The notes below the pieces were generated by a model that was given only the letters and a program-made list of their open reading frames with translations, was not told the origin of the DNA and searched no databases. From Sphingobacteriaceae bacterium GW460-11-11-14-LB5 (GTDB taxonomy: Bacteria > Bacteroidota > Bacteroidia > Sphingobacteriales > Sphingobacteriaceae): a stretch of 64,000 bases of DNA. Positions 53,181 to 62,969 of the stretch are shown piece after piece. The DNA is taken from contig CP021237.1 of NCBI GenBank assembly GCA_002151545.1, forward strand, positions 4,526,001 to 4,590,000. The letters run 5' to 3'. How positions within the stretch are numbered: position 1 is the first letter of the stretch; each line of letters starts with the position of its first letter. Both the position numbers and the translations under genes were made by a program.

Positions 53181-55157
53181 ATGCAATTTAAAAGAGGTGA
53201 TAAAGACGACAAGTTCTTACTGAACTTATACAGAAGATTACTTTACCCTCGGATGGTTGAAGATAAAATGCTCAAGCTTTTGCGTCAGGGCAGAATTGGT
53301 AAATGGTTTTCGGGCATTGGCCAGGAAGCCATTGCAGTGGGCAGCACTTTAGCCATGCAAAGTGATGAGTACATTTTACCCATGCACCGCAATTTGGGTG
53401 TTTTCACTTCACGTGATATTCCTTTAAAAAAATTAATGGCTCAATGGCAAGGCAAAATTACCGGTTTTAGCAAAGGCCGCGACCGCTCCTTTCATTTCGG
53501 TACGCAAGAATATAAAATCATCGGGATGATATCCCACCTGGGTCCGCAGATGGCCTTAGCCGATGGCATCGCGCTGGCGGATGTTTTACGCAACCAGCCC
53601 CACGCTACTTTGGTTTATACCGGAGAAGGCGCAACCAGCGAAGGCGATTTTCATGAGGCGGTAAATGTTGCCGCAGTTTGGAATCTTCCCGTTATTTTTC
53701 TAATTGAGAATAACGGATACGGCCTTTCCACTCCAAAATCAGAGCAGTTCAGATGCAAAAACCTGGTGGATAAAGCCATTGGTTATGGCGTAGAGGGCAT
53801 ACAGATCGACGGGAATAATATTTTAGAAGTTTACGATACCATCAACCAACTGGCTATGGAAATCAGAAAAGATCCAAGGCCGGTTTTGGTAGAATGCCTT
53901 ACTTTTCGAATGCGTGGACATGAAGAAGCATCAGGTACTAAATATGTTCCGCAAGAATTATTTGATGAATGGGAAAAGAAGGATCCGTTGAATAATTATG
54001 AAGCGTATTTAATTGAGCAGGGTGTTTTAACACCGGATACCGTTATCGACATCAAAATCCAAGTAAAAAGAGATATAGAGCTGGAAATTGAAGAAGCTTT
54101 TAACGAGGATGAGCCGATAGCTAATGCTGATCAGGAAGAGACCGATATGTATTTCCCATACAGGCAGCAGGTTATTCAGCCCGATGAATCTTCAACTGAA
54201 AAAAGATACCTGGATGCGATAACAGATGGACTGGACCTGGCCATGCAAAAGTATCCTAATCTGGTTTTAATGGGACAAGACATTGCTGATTATGGTGGGG
54301 CTTTTAAAATTACAGATGGTTTTACAGCCAAATATGGCAGAGGCAGAGTGCGCAATACCCCAATTTGCGAATCGGCCATTGTCGGTGCAGGTTTAGGCCT
54401 GTCTATAAATGGTTATAAAGCAGTTGTAGAAATGCAATTCGCCGATTTTGTAACTGTAGGCTTTAATCAGATTGTGAATAACCTGGCCAAAACACATTAC
54501 CGCTGGGGCGAAAAAGCTGATGTGGTGGTGCGTATGCCTACAGGTGCCGGAACAGGTGCTGGTCCATTCCACTCACAAAGCAATGAAGCCTGGTTTACCA
54601 AAACACCAGGGTTGAAAATCGTTTATCCAGCTTTCCCCGAAGATGCGAAAGGTTTACTGCTTGCTGCAATCGAAGATCCAAATCCAGTGCTCTACTTTGA
54701 GCATAAATACCTTTACAGAAGTTTAAGCGCTCCTGTTCCTGATGGTTATTATACGACAGAAATTGGTAAAGCCGTTAGGCTTGCTGAAGGAGATAAATTC
54801 ACGATTATTACTTACGGACTGGGCGTACACTGGGCTTTAGATTATATGGAGCAATATCCGGAAAGTGGTGCTACATTAATTGACCTACGTACATTACAGC
54901 CCTGGGATAAGGAAACTGTAAGCGCAGCAGTTAAAGCAACCGGAAGGGTTTTAATTTTGCATGAGGATACCTTAACAAATGGTTTTGGGGCCGAGCTATC
55001 TGCCTGGATTGGCGAACACTGTTTCGCTTATCTGGATGCTCCTGTAATGCGCTGTGCGAGCTTAGATACCGCCATTCCAATGAGTAAAATATTAGAAGAA
55101 GATTTTCTAGCTAAAGCAAGACTAGCCGAAACGATTGATAAATTATTGAAATATTGA
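53181..55157 (+). CDS. fused alpha/beta E1 of branched-chain 2-oxoacid dehydrogenase
   Basis: 658 aa, a fusion of the alpha and beta subunits usually made separately. In the alpha half GEGATSEGDFHEAVNVAAVWNLPV...ENNGYG binds thiamine diphosphate. The beta half begins at about residue 340 (EKRYLDAITDGLDLAMQKYP) with the transketolase central domain (MGQDIADYGGAFKITDGF) and a C-terminal domain. It decarboxylates branched-chain 2-oxoacids, feeding branched fatty-acid primers. E2 and E3 are not in the window. A 15-bp inverted repeat follows. Confidence 0.92.
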   Translation: MQFKRGDKDDKFLLNLYRRLLYPRMVEDKMLKLLRQGRIGKWFSGIGQEAIAVGSTLAMQSDEYILPMHRNLGVFTSRDIPLKKLMAQWQGKITGFSKGRDRSFHFGTQEYKIIGMISHLGPQMALADGIALADVLRNQPHATLVYTGEGATSEGDFHEAVNVAAVWNLPVIFLIENNGYGLSTPKSEQFRCKNLVDKAIGYGVEGIQIDGNNILEVYDTINQLAMEIRKDPRPVLVECLTFRMRGHEEASGTKYVPQELFDEWEKKDPLNNYEAYLIEQGVLTPDTVIDIKIQVKRDIELEIEEAFNEDEPIANADQEETDMYFPYRQQVIQPDESSTEKRYLDAITDGLDLAMQKYPNLVLMGQDIADYGGAFKITDGFTAKYGRGRVRNTPICESAIVGAGLGLSINGYKAVVEMQFADFVTVGFNQIVNNLAKTHYRWGEKADVVVRMPTGAGTGAGPFHSQSNEAWFTKTPGLKIVYPAFPEDAKGLLLAAIEDPNPVLYFEHKYLYRSLSAPVPDGYYTTEIGKAVRLAEGDKFTIITYGLGVHWALDYMEQYPESGATLIDLRTLQPWDKETVSAAVKATGRVLILHEDTLTNGFGAELSAWIGEHCFAYLDAPVMRCASLDTAIPMSKILEEDFLAKARLAETIDKLLKY

Positions 55158-55160
55158 GAA

Positions 55161-55235
55161 GGTTAATTGTATAAACTGTTCAAATCGGTTAATTGCTAAG
55201 GTAAATCTACAGTTAACCAATTTATACAATTAACC
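55161..55235. repeat. 15-bp inverted repeat (GGTTAATTGTATAAA)
   Basis: GGTTAATTGTATAAA (55161-55175) and its exact inverse TTTATACAATTAACC (55221-55235) flank 45 nt. It could fold as a terminator-like stem after the E1 gene. Related GGTTAAT-rich stretches occur at about 24840 and 27000. Confidence 0.7.
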
Positions 55236-55254
55236 AGTTAAACATAAAGAATAT

Positions 55255-56892
55255 ATGGGCAATTTCAAAGTCGAAGGGAATATCATCAACATCACCAAGC
55301 GGAATATTTTCTTTGGCGAAGTAGCCGTTGAAGATGGAAAAATAAAATCAATCACCAAAATTTCTGAACAGAAAGAAGGAGCGCATTTTATCTCCCCAGG
55401 CTTTATCGATAGCCATGTGCATATCGAAAGCAGCATGTTAATTCCAAGTGAATTTGCGCGGTTGGCGGTTGTTCATGGAATAGTATCAACCATTAGCGAT
55501 CCGCACGAAATTGCCAATGTTTGTGGGATGGAAGGTGTGGAATTTATGATTGAAAATGGCAATACCGTTCCTTTTAAATTTAATTTTGGGGCGCCAAGCT
55601 GCGTTCCGGCTACGGTTTTCGAAACGGCTGGCGCTGAATTAAATCACGATGATGTAAAGGCACTTTTAGAACGTCCGGAAATAAAATACCTCAGCGAAAT
55701 GATGAATTTCCCAGGTGTGCTTTATAAAGATGAAGAAGTTTTAAAAAAGATTGCCGCTGCGCACCAGTTGGGAAAACCTGTTGACGGACATGCCCCAGGC
55801 TTACGCGGTGATGCGGTTCAACAATACATTAATGCCGGAATTTCTACCGATCACGAATGTTTTACTGCAGAAGAGGCACTGGATAAATTGCAACGTGGCA
55901 TGAAAATCCTGATCCGCGAAGGAAGCGCCGCCAAAAATTTCGAAGCACTGATCGATCTGCTGAACGACTGGCCAGAAATGATGATGTTCTGCAGCGATGA
56001 TAAACATCCTGATAGTTTAGTTGAAAATCATATTAATCAGCTTTGCGCAAGGGCAGTAGAAAAAGGAATCGACATATTCCATATCCTTAAAGCAGCCTGC
56101 ATTAACCCTATCCTACACTATAAATTGGATGTTGGTTCACTCCAGATCAATGATGATGCTGATTTTATTGTACTTGAAGATTTAAAAAACTTCAAGGTAA
56201 AACAAACCTATATCAATGGGTTATTGCTTGCCGAAAATGGAAAAACAATAGGTAATTGGGTAAAACATGTCGAGGATCGCGAGTCGGTAAACCACTTCGA
56301 CTGCAGTTTGAAAAAGGTAGAAGATTTTACATATCCATTTACCGGACAAAAAGAAATCCCTGTTATTGAAGCATTAGACGGGCAATTGATTACCAACAGG
56401 TTATCGGCCAAACCAAAAGTTTTAAATCAAAATATCATTAGTGATCTGGAAAACGATGTCTTGAAAATGGTAGTGGTAAACCGTTATCACGATGCACCTA
56501 TTGCAATATCCTTTGTAAAAAACTTTGGCTTAAAACAGGGTGCCATTGCATCAAGTGTTGCCCATGATAGTCATAACATTATTGCCCTTGGTGCCGATGA
56601 TAAAAGTATCTGCGAAGCCGTAAATCTGGTAATTGCAGCAACTGGTGGTGTAGTGGCATTGGGCAATGGGAAAAAAGAAGTTCTGGCCTTACCGGTAGCA
56701 GGCTTGATGAGCAATCATAATGGCTACGAGGTTGCAAAAAGTTATACCTCCATAGATCAGTTTGCAAAGGACCTGGGTTCTACCCTACTTGCACCTTTCA
56801 TGACGCTTTCTTTTATGGCTTTATTGGTGATCCCTCACTTAAAATTGAGTGATAAGGGCTTATTTGATGGGGATGAGTTTAAGTTTGTTTAA
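55255..56892 (+). CDS. ade: adenine deaminase
   Basis: 545 aa. Amidohydrolase metal-binding motif in DSHVHIESSM, then VDGHAPGL, TDHECF and CSDDKHPD, all family-typical. The C-terminal adenine deaminase domain contains GANDGD-like SVAHDSHNIIALGADDKS. It converts adenine to hypoxanthine. The residues and length are normal. Monocistronic, convergent with the DUF433/DUF5615 pair. Confidence 0.94.
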   Translation: MGNFKVEGNIINITKRNIFFGEVAVEDGKIKSITKISEQKEGAHFISPGFIDSHVHIESSMLIPSEFARLAVVHGIVSTISDPHEIANVCGMEGVEFMIENGNTVPFKFNFGAPSCVPATVFETAGAELNHDDVKALLERPEIKYLSEMMNFPGVLYKDEEVLKKIAAAHQLGKPVDGHAPGLRGDAVQQYINAGISTDHECFTAEEALDKLQRGMKILIREGSAAKNFEALIDLLNDWPEMMMFCSDDKHPDSLVENHINQLCARAVEKGIDIFHILKAACINPILHYKLDVGSLQINDDADFIVLEDLKNFKVKQTYINGLLLAENGKTIGNWVKHVEDRESVNHFDCSLKKVEDFTYPFTGQKEIPVIEALDGQLITNRLSAKPKVLNQNIISDLENDVLKMVVVNRYHDAPIAISFVKNFGLKQGAIASSVAHDSHNIIALGADDKSICEAVNLVIAATGGVVALGNGKKEVLALPVAGLMSNHNGYEVAKSYTSIDQFAKDLGSTLLAPFMTLSFMALLVIPHLKLSDKGLFDGDEFKFV

Positions 56893-56893
56893 A

Positions 56894-57238
56894 TTATTTT
56901 ACCCCCTCAATCCGATCAATAAAGACGTTAATCAATTTAAAATCTTTGTTAAGTTCAATTATCTGAGGCCAAAGGTTAGTAAGAACATCATGAAACCGGT
57001 TCATTTTCATGTTTCCTAACTTAATATGAATAACTTTTGGGGGAGGATTGTGTAGCAAAATACGTGAGGAAAAATCACTGTCTTTAGTAATGATGGTTAA
57101 GTTTTCTAATTGAGCATATTTCCAGATTTCGGTATCCGACCATTCATCGCCAAGCTCATATTGATGGACATATTCTTCAGAATTCCACAAAGAAAAGAAT
57201 CTTGGCAAATTTACATCAATAAGAAAAACTTTTTGCAT
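56894..57238 (-). CDS. DUF5615 PIN-like protein (putative toxin)
   Basis: 114 aa. MQKVFLIDVNLPRFF holds the first conserved Asp, and ITKDSDFSSR the DxDF acidic motif, of the DUF5615/Mut7-C PIN-like fold. Its start codon overlaps the stop of the DUF433 gene (TAATG). In known genomes DUF433 and DUF5615 are paired as a toxin-antitoxin-like unit. Nuclease activity is expected but not shown. Confidence 0.87.
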   Translation of the reverse strand: MQKVFLIDVNLPRFFSLWNSEEYVHQYELGDEWSDTEIWKYAQLENLTIITKDSDFSSRILLHNPPPKVIHIKLGNMKMNRFHDVLTNLWPQIIELNKDFKLINVFIDRIEGVK

Positions 57239-57474
57239 TAAGCTACAGCTTGCTTAATTATAAAACTATGGTTCATTAATTCAGTTGCATATAGCATACA
57301 AGCAGTAATATCCTCAGCTTCCAAAGATGGGTATTGCTTCAAGATTTCCTCCGAAGTCTCACCTGCTGCTAAAAATTCCATTATCGTTTGCACAGTAATT
57401 CTTTTACCTCTTATAATTGGCTTACCACTACAAATATTTGCATCAATGTATATACGGTCAAAAATCTTTTCCAT
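57238..57474 (-). CDS. DUF433 protein (putative antitoxin)
   Basis: 78 aa. CSGKPIIRGKRITVQTIMEFLAAGETSEEIL is the DUF433 signature, a short winged-helix DNA-binding domain. First gene of the pair with the PIN-like protein, overlapping its start by TAATG; presumed antitoxin and repressor. Confidence 0.9.
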   Translation of the reverse strand: MEKIFDRIYIDANICSGKPIIRGKRITVQTIMEFLAAGETSEEILKQYPSLEAEDITACMLYATELMNHSFIIKQAVA

Positions 57475-57512
57475 AACTTAAAGTTAATCAATTAGTTTAA
57501 TATCAGCTAATC

Positions 57513-58121
57513 TTATTCCACCACAAGAACCTCGGCTAAAGGGTTAAACAAATACAATCGTTTATCATCCAAACAAATACAACGATACCGTTTCCTGATT
57601 CTTTCGCCTTTGGTAAAGCGCCGGCCATCTTTGATTTTAAAAGTGGTATTAATGGGCAATTGTTCTAAATGTAAAGTCTCGGTTTTATTGCTATCGTATT
57701 TTTTTAAAGCACGCGATAAATGCAGATCGGAACAACTTGAAGCCGCCGGGTTAGACATATAGTTATCAATCGCTCTATGGATATCATCAGGAAAGATATT
57801 CATGTCAAAAAAAGGAACCATCATGCGCTGGAAATTCTTCTTCCACTCTGAGCCATGTGGTTTTACTTTATTCTTGAAATCGTTCCAGGTGAGTAAATGG
57901 GCAAACTCATGTACGGTAGTAACCAGAAAAGCGTAATGGTTGAGGTTAAAATTCACCGAAATGCGATGGCCTTTACCTTGATAAGGATGACGGTAATCGC
58001 CTAGTTTTGTAGAACGGGTTTTGGCAATTTTAAATTCACACTGAAAATAATCTATCCACTTTGCAATTAGCGGTGCCGCTGGCTCGGGCATGTACTGCGC
58101 TAAAACTTTAACCTTTTCCAC
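57513..58121 (-). CDS. SprT-like zinc-metalloprotease domain protein
   Basis: 202 aa, apparently starting at GTG (ending 58121); an ATG ten codons later is an alternative. The zinc motif HEFAHLLTW (HExxH) is at about residue 70. The downstream half carries a zinc-ribbon-like part with basic KRYRCICLDDKR. SprT-like (SPRTN) proteins cut DNA-protein crosslinks or act near DNA. Function in Bacteroidetes is not established. Confidence 0.85.
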   Translation of the reverse strand: MEKVKVLAQYMPEPAAPLIAKWIDYFQCEFKIAKTRSTKLGDYRHPYQGKGHRISVNFNLNHYAFLVTTVHEFAHLLTWNDFKNKVKPHGSEWKKNFQRMMVPFFDMNIFPDDIHRAIDNYMSNPAASSCSDLHLSRALKKYDSNKTETLHLEQLPINTTFKIKDGRRFTKGERIRKRYRCICLDDKRLYLFNPLAEVLVVE

Positions 58122-58603
58122 GAATGCTAAGATAAATAATTTTAAGGTTTAACCACAAAAGAGACAAAGTTTTACACAAGAAAACAGAATCTTCTTGTAG
58201 CTTAAAACCACAGAGTGGGCTAAGTTTGCCCCAGAGAAAACGGAGATGTTTTAGTACCCATTAACAATAAAGTTTATAAGCTCAATAGATAAATAATCTA
58301 TTTTGGGAAAAATGTGCTGTAATTCTTAAACATACAGTCGTCACCCTGAACCGAGCCTTAGCGAGCTCACCGAAGGTAATTCATTTCAGGGTCTATCTGG
58401 CAGAAAAGATGCTGAAACAAGTTCAGCATGACGATCAGATTTATAGAACAATCATTCTTTATAAACGCGCGCTAGCAAATCTGGTCCGAGACCAGTATAA
58501 ATATCTATAGCAAGCCCGATCATATTCTAGTTAATAAATCCTCTTCCATGATCCTTTGTGTTCTCCGTGCCTCACGCTGTTCTCTCTGTGGTTAAAACTC
58601 GTC
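58122..58603. other. intergenic region with two repeat systems
   Basis: No gene. AACCACAGAG (about 58206-58215) is the inverse of CTCTGTGGTT (about 58584-58593), so most of the region is bracketed by an inverted repeat. It encloses a CGTCA-type repeat at 58338-58434. Such ACCACAGAG-type stretches are widespread in bacterial intergenic regions (recollection). Confidence 0.5.
58338..58434. repeat. interspersed repeat CGTCACCCTGAACC...GTTCAGCATGACGA
   Basis: Reverse-orientation homologue of 35451-35548: it contains GAGCTCACCGAAGGTAATTCATTTCAGGGTCT and GCTGAAACAAGTTCAGCATGACGA. Confidence 0.8.
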
Positions 58604-60871
58604 CTATTCTTCTGATGGAAACAACGATGCCAGCACCAGTTTAATCTCTCCGAAAGAATAATCTTTCCCCAAAAACTCCCTTATTGTAGCCATTGATTTT
58701 GTTTTCTGGCTCTCCACCGCATCACTGATATTTCTGATCTTATTTGCCTTTACCAGTTTGGTTACATCCAATTGTTGGGTTGAAACATAATAAGCCAGGT
58801 GGCCCTCAATAGTACCGGCAGAAAAACCACGTTCTTTTGCAATTTCATCAATGGTTTTGCCCTGCTCGTAAAGCTCAAAGCTGACCAGCTTGGTGTCGGT
58901 TTTTGGCTCTTTTTTCTTTTTCTCAGCTGCTGACTTTACTTTAAGTGTTTCGCCTTTTAACTGGATTGCCTTTTGGAGCTGATTATTTCTTTCAACTGTA
59001 TTTAACAATGCATCGGTATCGGCTTTGCTAAACTCTTTCCCTGCAATGAGTGCCTGCAACAAGGCTTTGCTTTTATGCATTTTTTTCAATTGCTCATATA
59101 CCAGAATTTCGAGTTCTAACAGTTCGGTAACATAAGTTTTAATTTGCTTTTCTTCCTTTATCACTTCAATTTGAGCCAAAAAACGATCTGAAATCTCCTT
59201 AACCAGCGGATTAAAATATTTTAAAGCAGCCTCTACCCTTTTCGATACATTAAATAAAGTATGTTCGGTTTGCTGTGCGAAGAGATTTTTCAGCTGATTC
59301 ACAAATGTATCCGCTGTTGCCGTTATTTTTTGAAAGTCGGTATAAATAGTATCGGTCCAATCTTCATGTTTCTGCTTGGCCGATTTTTCACTTTTATCAA
59401 ACGTCTGACGGTGCTCTTTTAAATAGTAGCGGATCAGATTCAGATCAAATGCAGCAAGCAGGTAACTGCGGATAAAAGTATAACTTTCTATACTGATCTG
59501 TTCGTTCAGTACTTCTGATGGCTGCTTCGTTTTAGAAAAATAATGCACATTCTGATCTTGTTGTAAACCACTATCGCGCAGGTGAGAAGTTAAAACCAAA
59601 CCTTTTAATGAGCGTAAGCGCGATAAGGCCACATAAGCCTGACCTGGCGCAAAAGCATCACCAACATCTATAATGGCTTTATCAAAGGTTAAACCCTGGC
59701 TTTTATGTACGGTTATCGCCCAGGCTAGTTTAATAGGATATTGAATAAATGAACCAGCTACATTTTCCTTAATCTCGTTGCTTGCTTCATCCAGCTTATA
59801 TTTTACGTTTTCCCAGGTATAACGGGAAATCTCTATGACTGTCCTATCCTCAGGGAGTTCAATTTCAATGATATCTTTCTCGATATGATGTACCACGCCG
59901 ATTTTGCCATTGTAGTACCTTTTCTCGGCTGTCATATCATTTTTAATGAACATCACTTGTGCACCAACCTTTAGCTCTAAACTTTTATCATTCGGGTAAG
60001 CGTATTCATTAAATTCGCCCTGAATTTTTGCTTCAAAAAAGTAAGATTTACTTTTCAGCTGGGCTAGTCTTTCGCGGTTAATGCTATCTGCCTTATTGTT
60101 GTGCGTGGTTAATGTGATGTAGTTTTCATCGGCCGCAGGTTTAAAATCTTGCTTAAAATGCTGTCTCAGTAAAGCGGTATCTTCAGTCGTAATTTTATTG
60201 TTCCGAAGGTTGTTCAGCAGATCGATAAATACCGAATCATCCTGACGGTAAATTTTATCCAGTTCGATATAAACTGGTGGATTGTCCTGCAGGGCCAGGG
60301 CATCGAAAAAATAAATGCTCTTATAAAATTTGGCCATGATGCGCCACTCATCGTTTTTGACTACAGGCGGTAACTGGTGCAAATCGCCGATAAACAACAA
60401 CTGTACCCCGCCGAACGGAAGATTTCTGTTCCGGCGTACATAACGTAAAGCAAAATCGATGGCATCGAGCATATCGGCCCGCAACATACTCACCTCGTCG
60501 ATGACCAGCAACTCCAGTTCCTGCAACATGCGGCGTTTATTGCCCTGCATGTTTAAATGTTTTACTAAAGTTTTTGGCGTATTGAAGTTGAAATTGATAT
60601 TTTCATTGATCAAGCCTCCGGCAGCATCTGGGAAGAAAGAACCGAATGGAAGTTGGAAAAGCGAATGGATCGTTACCCCCGATGCATTGATTGCAGCGAT
60701 ACCGGTTGGTGCCACAATTAAGGCTTTTTTATGTGTAAGTTTAATCAGTTTCCGTAAGAAAGTTGTTTTACCTGTACCTGCTTTTCCAGTCAAAAAAACG
60801 TGTTTCGAGGTATAATTAACAAATTTAGCCGCAATTTCTGCAGGCATAGAAGTTTCTTCTAAAGTGGGCAT
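58604..60871 (-). CDS. Pif1-like helicase with C-terminal HTH domain
   Basis: 755 aa. Walker A is TGKAGTGKTTFLRKL near residue 35, Walker B LVIDEVSM, motif V/VI AWAITVHKSQGLTFDKA and YVALSRLRSLKGLV. This is a superfamily 1B Pif1-type 5'-3' DNA helicase. After about residue 500 a coiled, Lys-rich region and a winged or helix-turn-helix domain follow (LYEQGKTIDEIAKERGFSAGTIEGHLAYYV). The fusion is one I recall as common in Bacteroidetes. It probably works on replication forks or G-quadruplexes. Confidence 0.9.
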   Translation of the reverse strand: MPTLEETSMPAEIAAKFVNYTSKHVFLTGKAGTGKTTFLRKLIKLTHKKALIVAPTGIAAINASGVTIHSLFQLPFGSFFPDAAGGLINENINFNFNTPKTLVKHLNMQGNKRRMLQELELLVIDEVSMLRADMLDAIDFALRYVRRNRNLPFGGVQLLFIGDLHQLPPVVKNDEWRIMAKFYKSIYFFDALALQDNPPVYIELDKIYRQDDSVFIDLLNNLRNNKITTEDTALLRQHFKQDFKPAADENYITLTTHNNKADSINRERLAQLKSKSYFFEAKIQGEFNEYAYPNDKSLELKVGAQVMFIKNDMTAEKRYYNGKIGVVHHIEKDIIEIELPEDRTVIEISRYTWENVKYKLDEASNEIKENVAGSFIQYPIKLAWAITVHKSQGLTFDKAIIDVGDAFAPGQAYVALSRLRSLKGLVLTSHLRDSGLQQDQNVHYFSKTKQPSEVLNEQISIESYTFIRSYLLAAFDLNLIRYYLKEHRQTFDKSEKSAKQKHEDWTDTIYTDFQKITATADTFVNQLKNLFAQQTEHTLFNVSKRVEAALKYFNPLVKEISDRFLAQIEVIKEEKQIKTYVTELLELEILVYEQLKKMHKSKALLQALIAGKEFSKADTDALLNTVERNNQLQKAIQLKGETLKVKSAAEKKKKEPKTDTKLVSFELYEQGKTIDEIAKERGFSAGTIEGHLAYYVSTQQLDVTKLVKANKIRNISDAVESQKTKSMATIREFLGKDYSFGEIKLVLASLFPSEE

Positions 60872-60931
60872 CGGCAGTAAAATTTTAGTTTACAATAAAC
60901 GGAGGGATGAATAAAGCTAAACATTTTAGCA

Positions 60932-60939
60932 CAAAACTA
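60932..60939 (-). promoter_or_regulatory. -7 element TAGTTTTG for the Pif1-like gene
   Basis: Minus-strand match to TAnnTTTG, about 60 nt upstream of the ATG ending at 60871. Confidence 0.45.
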
Positions 60940-61236
60940 AACAATGATTGATGAGAAAATTAAATTTTCGGAGGATAATTTTTGATTTAAGCATTTGTTT
61001 AATCAACACAGTCTTAGTTAGCCAGAATAAAAAATCTTAATAGAATTACTGCAAAAGCAACCTAAACCTGACAGAAACGACAGCTCCCGTCCCGATTTTA
61101 CATCGGGATTCGTCGGGACTATAGTGTATGGCAGGACTGTAATAACAAAAAAACCACTGTCCCTGCTTTTCTAAATCTATTCAACCACACTATAAAACAA
61201 TACAACAACCTAACAATTAATGATAAAGCTTTTTCT

Positions 61237-61244
61237 TATCTTTG
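61237..61244 (+). promoter_or_regulatory. -7 element TATCTTTG for prfC
   Basis: Matches TAnnTTTG; the prfC ATG is at 61333, giving a leader of roughly 80 nt. Confidence 0.55.
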
Positions 61245-61332
61245 CGGCCTGATGAAGCAACAATATTCAAATCTTATCGCTGTTAAATTCCTTTAACAAG
61301 GTTTCATCAATCTTTACACCCAAAATTTTATT

Positions 61333-62916
61333 ATGCTTAACCCTGAAATAGAAAAACGTAAAACCTTTGCCATTATTAGTCACCCCGATGCGGGCAAAAC
61401 CACACTGACAGAAAAGTTTCTGCTTTTTGGTGGCGCCATTAATACTGCCGGGGCGGTAAAAAGGAACAAAGCGAACCAAAGTAATACCTCCGATTTTATG
61501 GAGATCGAAAAGCAGCGTGGTATCTCGGTGGCCACTTCGGTAATGGGTTTCGAATACAGTGGTAAACGTATTAATATTCTGGATACACCTGGTCACAAGG
61601 ATTTTGCTGAAGATACCTACAGAACGTTATCAGCAGTGGATAGTGTGATTTTAGTGGTCGACTGTGTGAAAGGTGTGGAGGAACAGACGGAAAAACTGAT
61701 GTCGGTTTGCCGTATGCGTAATACTCCGGTAATCATTTTCATCAACAAAATGGACCGCGAGGGTAAAGAGGCTTACGATTTACTAGATGAAATTGAAGAA
61801 AAACTAAACATCAGCCTTTGCCCGCTTTCCTGGCCTATTGGCCAGGGACACACTTTTAAAGGTGTTTACAGCATTTACAACAAACATTTAAATTTATTCA
61901 ATTCGGATAAAACCAAAGTAACTGATTCGGTTGTGGCGGCAAGTGATTTAAATGATCCATCTTTATTAAATTACCTGAAAGAAAACGAAATCAATACCTT
62001 AAAAGATGATGTTGAATTGGTTGACGGCATTTATGGTAAGATAGATAAGGATTTATATACCGATGGTCTGGTTGCTCCTGTGTTTTTTGGTAGTGCGATC
62101 AATAATTTTGGGATAAAAGAGCTTTTAGATACGTTTATTGATATCGCTCCAAGTCCCAGACACAGGGAAGCTGAAGAACGTGATGTATTGGTGGAAGAGA
62201 AAAATTTCAGCGGATTTGTGTTTAAAATCCACGCGAACTTAGATCCGAAACACCGCGACAGAATTGCCTTTTTAAGAATCTGTTCAGGTAAATTTGAACG
62301 CAATAAATTCTATTACCATACCCGTCAGGATAAGAAATTAAAGTTCTCTAACCCGATGGATTTTATGGCGAACGAAAAAAGTATTGTGGAAGAGGCCTGG
62401 CCGGGCGACGTAGTGGGCTTATACGATAGCGGTAACTTTAAAATCGGTGATACTTTAACCGAAGGCGAAAAACTGCAGTTTAAGGGAATTCCTAGTTTCT
62501 CTCCTTCAATTTTTAAAGAGGTGGAAAACATGGACCCCATGCGTACTAAACAGCTGGAAAAAGGTATTGAACAATTAACCGATGAAGGTGTGGCACAGTT
62601 ATTCGTGATGCAACCCGGAAACAGAAAAGTGATTGGTGCCGTTGGTGAACTTCAGTTCGAGGTAATTAATTTCAGGTTAGAGCATGAGTATGGTGCAAAA
62701 TGTCGTTTCCGTACGCTGAGTTATACCCGATCGAGCTGGGTAACTTCTACCGACAGAAAGAAACTGGATGAATTTGTAAAACGTAAACAACAGCACATCG
62801 GCTTCGATAAAGAAGCTAATCCGGTTTATCTGGCAGATAGTGAATACATGATTAATTTAACGAAACAGGATTATCCTGATATTGAGTTCCATAAAACCAG
62901 TGAGTTTAAGAGTTAA
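61333..62916 (+). CDS. prfC: peptide chain release factor 3
   Basis: 527 aa. GTPase motifs in order: SHPDAGKTTLTEKFLLFGGAI (G1), DTPGHKDFAEDTYRTL (G3), NKMDRE (G4). The RF3 signature RHREAEERDV-type segment and the C-terminal domain ending PDIEFHKTSEF are present. RF3 recycles RF1/RF2 after termination. A nested palindrome separates it from the convergent GH32 gene. Confidence 0.96.
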   Translation: MLNPEIEKRKTFAIISHPDAGKTTLTEKFLLFGGAINTAGAVKRNKANQSNTSDFMEIEKQRGISVATSVMGFEYSGKRINILDTPGHKDFAEDTYRTLSAVDSVILVVDCVKGVEEQTEKLMSVCRMRNTPVIIFINKMDREGKEAYDLLDEIEEKLNISLCPLSWPIGQGHTFKGVYSIYNKHLNLFNSDKTKVTDSVVAASDLNDPSLLNYLKENEINTLKDDVELVDGIYGKIDKDLYTDGLVAPVFFGSAINNFGIKELLDTFIDIAPSPRHREAEERDVLVEEKNFSGFVFKIHANLDPKHRDRIAFLRICSGKFERNKFYYHTRQDKKLKFSNPMDFMANEKSIVEEAWPGDVVGLYDSGNFKIGDTLTEGEKLQFKGIPSFSPSIFKEVENMDPMRTKQLEKGIEQLTDEGVAQLFVMQPGNRKVIGAVGELQFEVINFRLEHEYGAKCRFRTLSYTRSSWVTSTDRKKLDEFVKRKQQHIGFDKEANPVYLADSEYMINLTKQDYPDIEFHKTSEFKS

Positions 62917-62917
62917 A

Positions 62918-62966
62918 TTGAATAAGAGAATGATTGAATGAGAGATTCAATCATTCCCTTATTCAA
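62918..62966. terminator. nested bidirectional hairpin between prfC and GH32
   Basis: Outer stem TTGAATAAG (62918-62926) with CTTATTCAA (62958-62966); inner stem AATGATTGAAT (62929-62939) with ATTCAATCATT (62945-62955); 5-nt loop. It sits between two convergent stop codons and lacks a long T tract. Confidence 0.75.
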
Positions 62967-62969
62967 TCC

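Larger units (their letters stand above)
60872..61332. other. divergent promoter region of helicase and prfC
   Basis: No gene. It holds minus-strand TAGTTTTG (60932-60939), a CCCGAT/ATCGGG palindrome (about 61090-61108), and plus-strand TATCTTTG (61237-61244). Between the latter and prfC a leader of about 85 nt contains an inverted repeat TGATGAA / TTCATCA. Confidence 0.6.
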
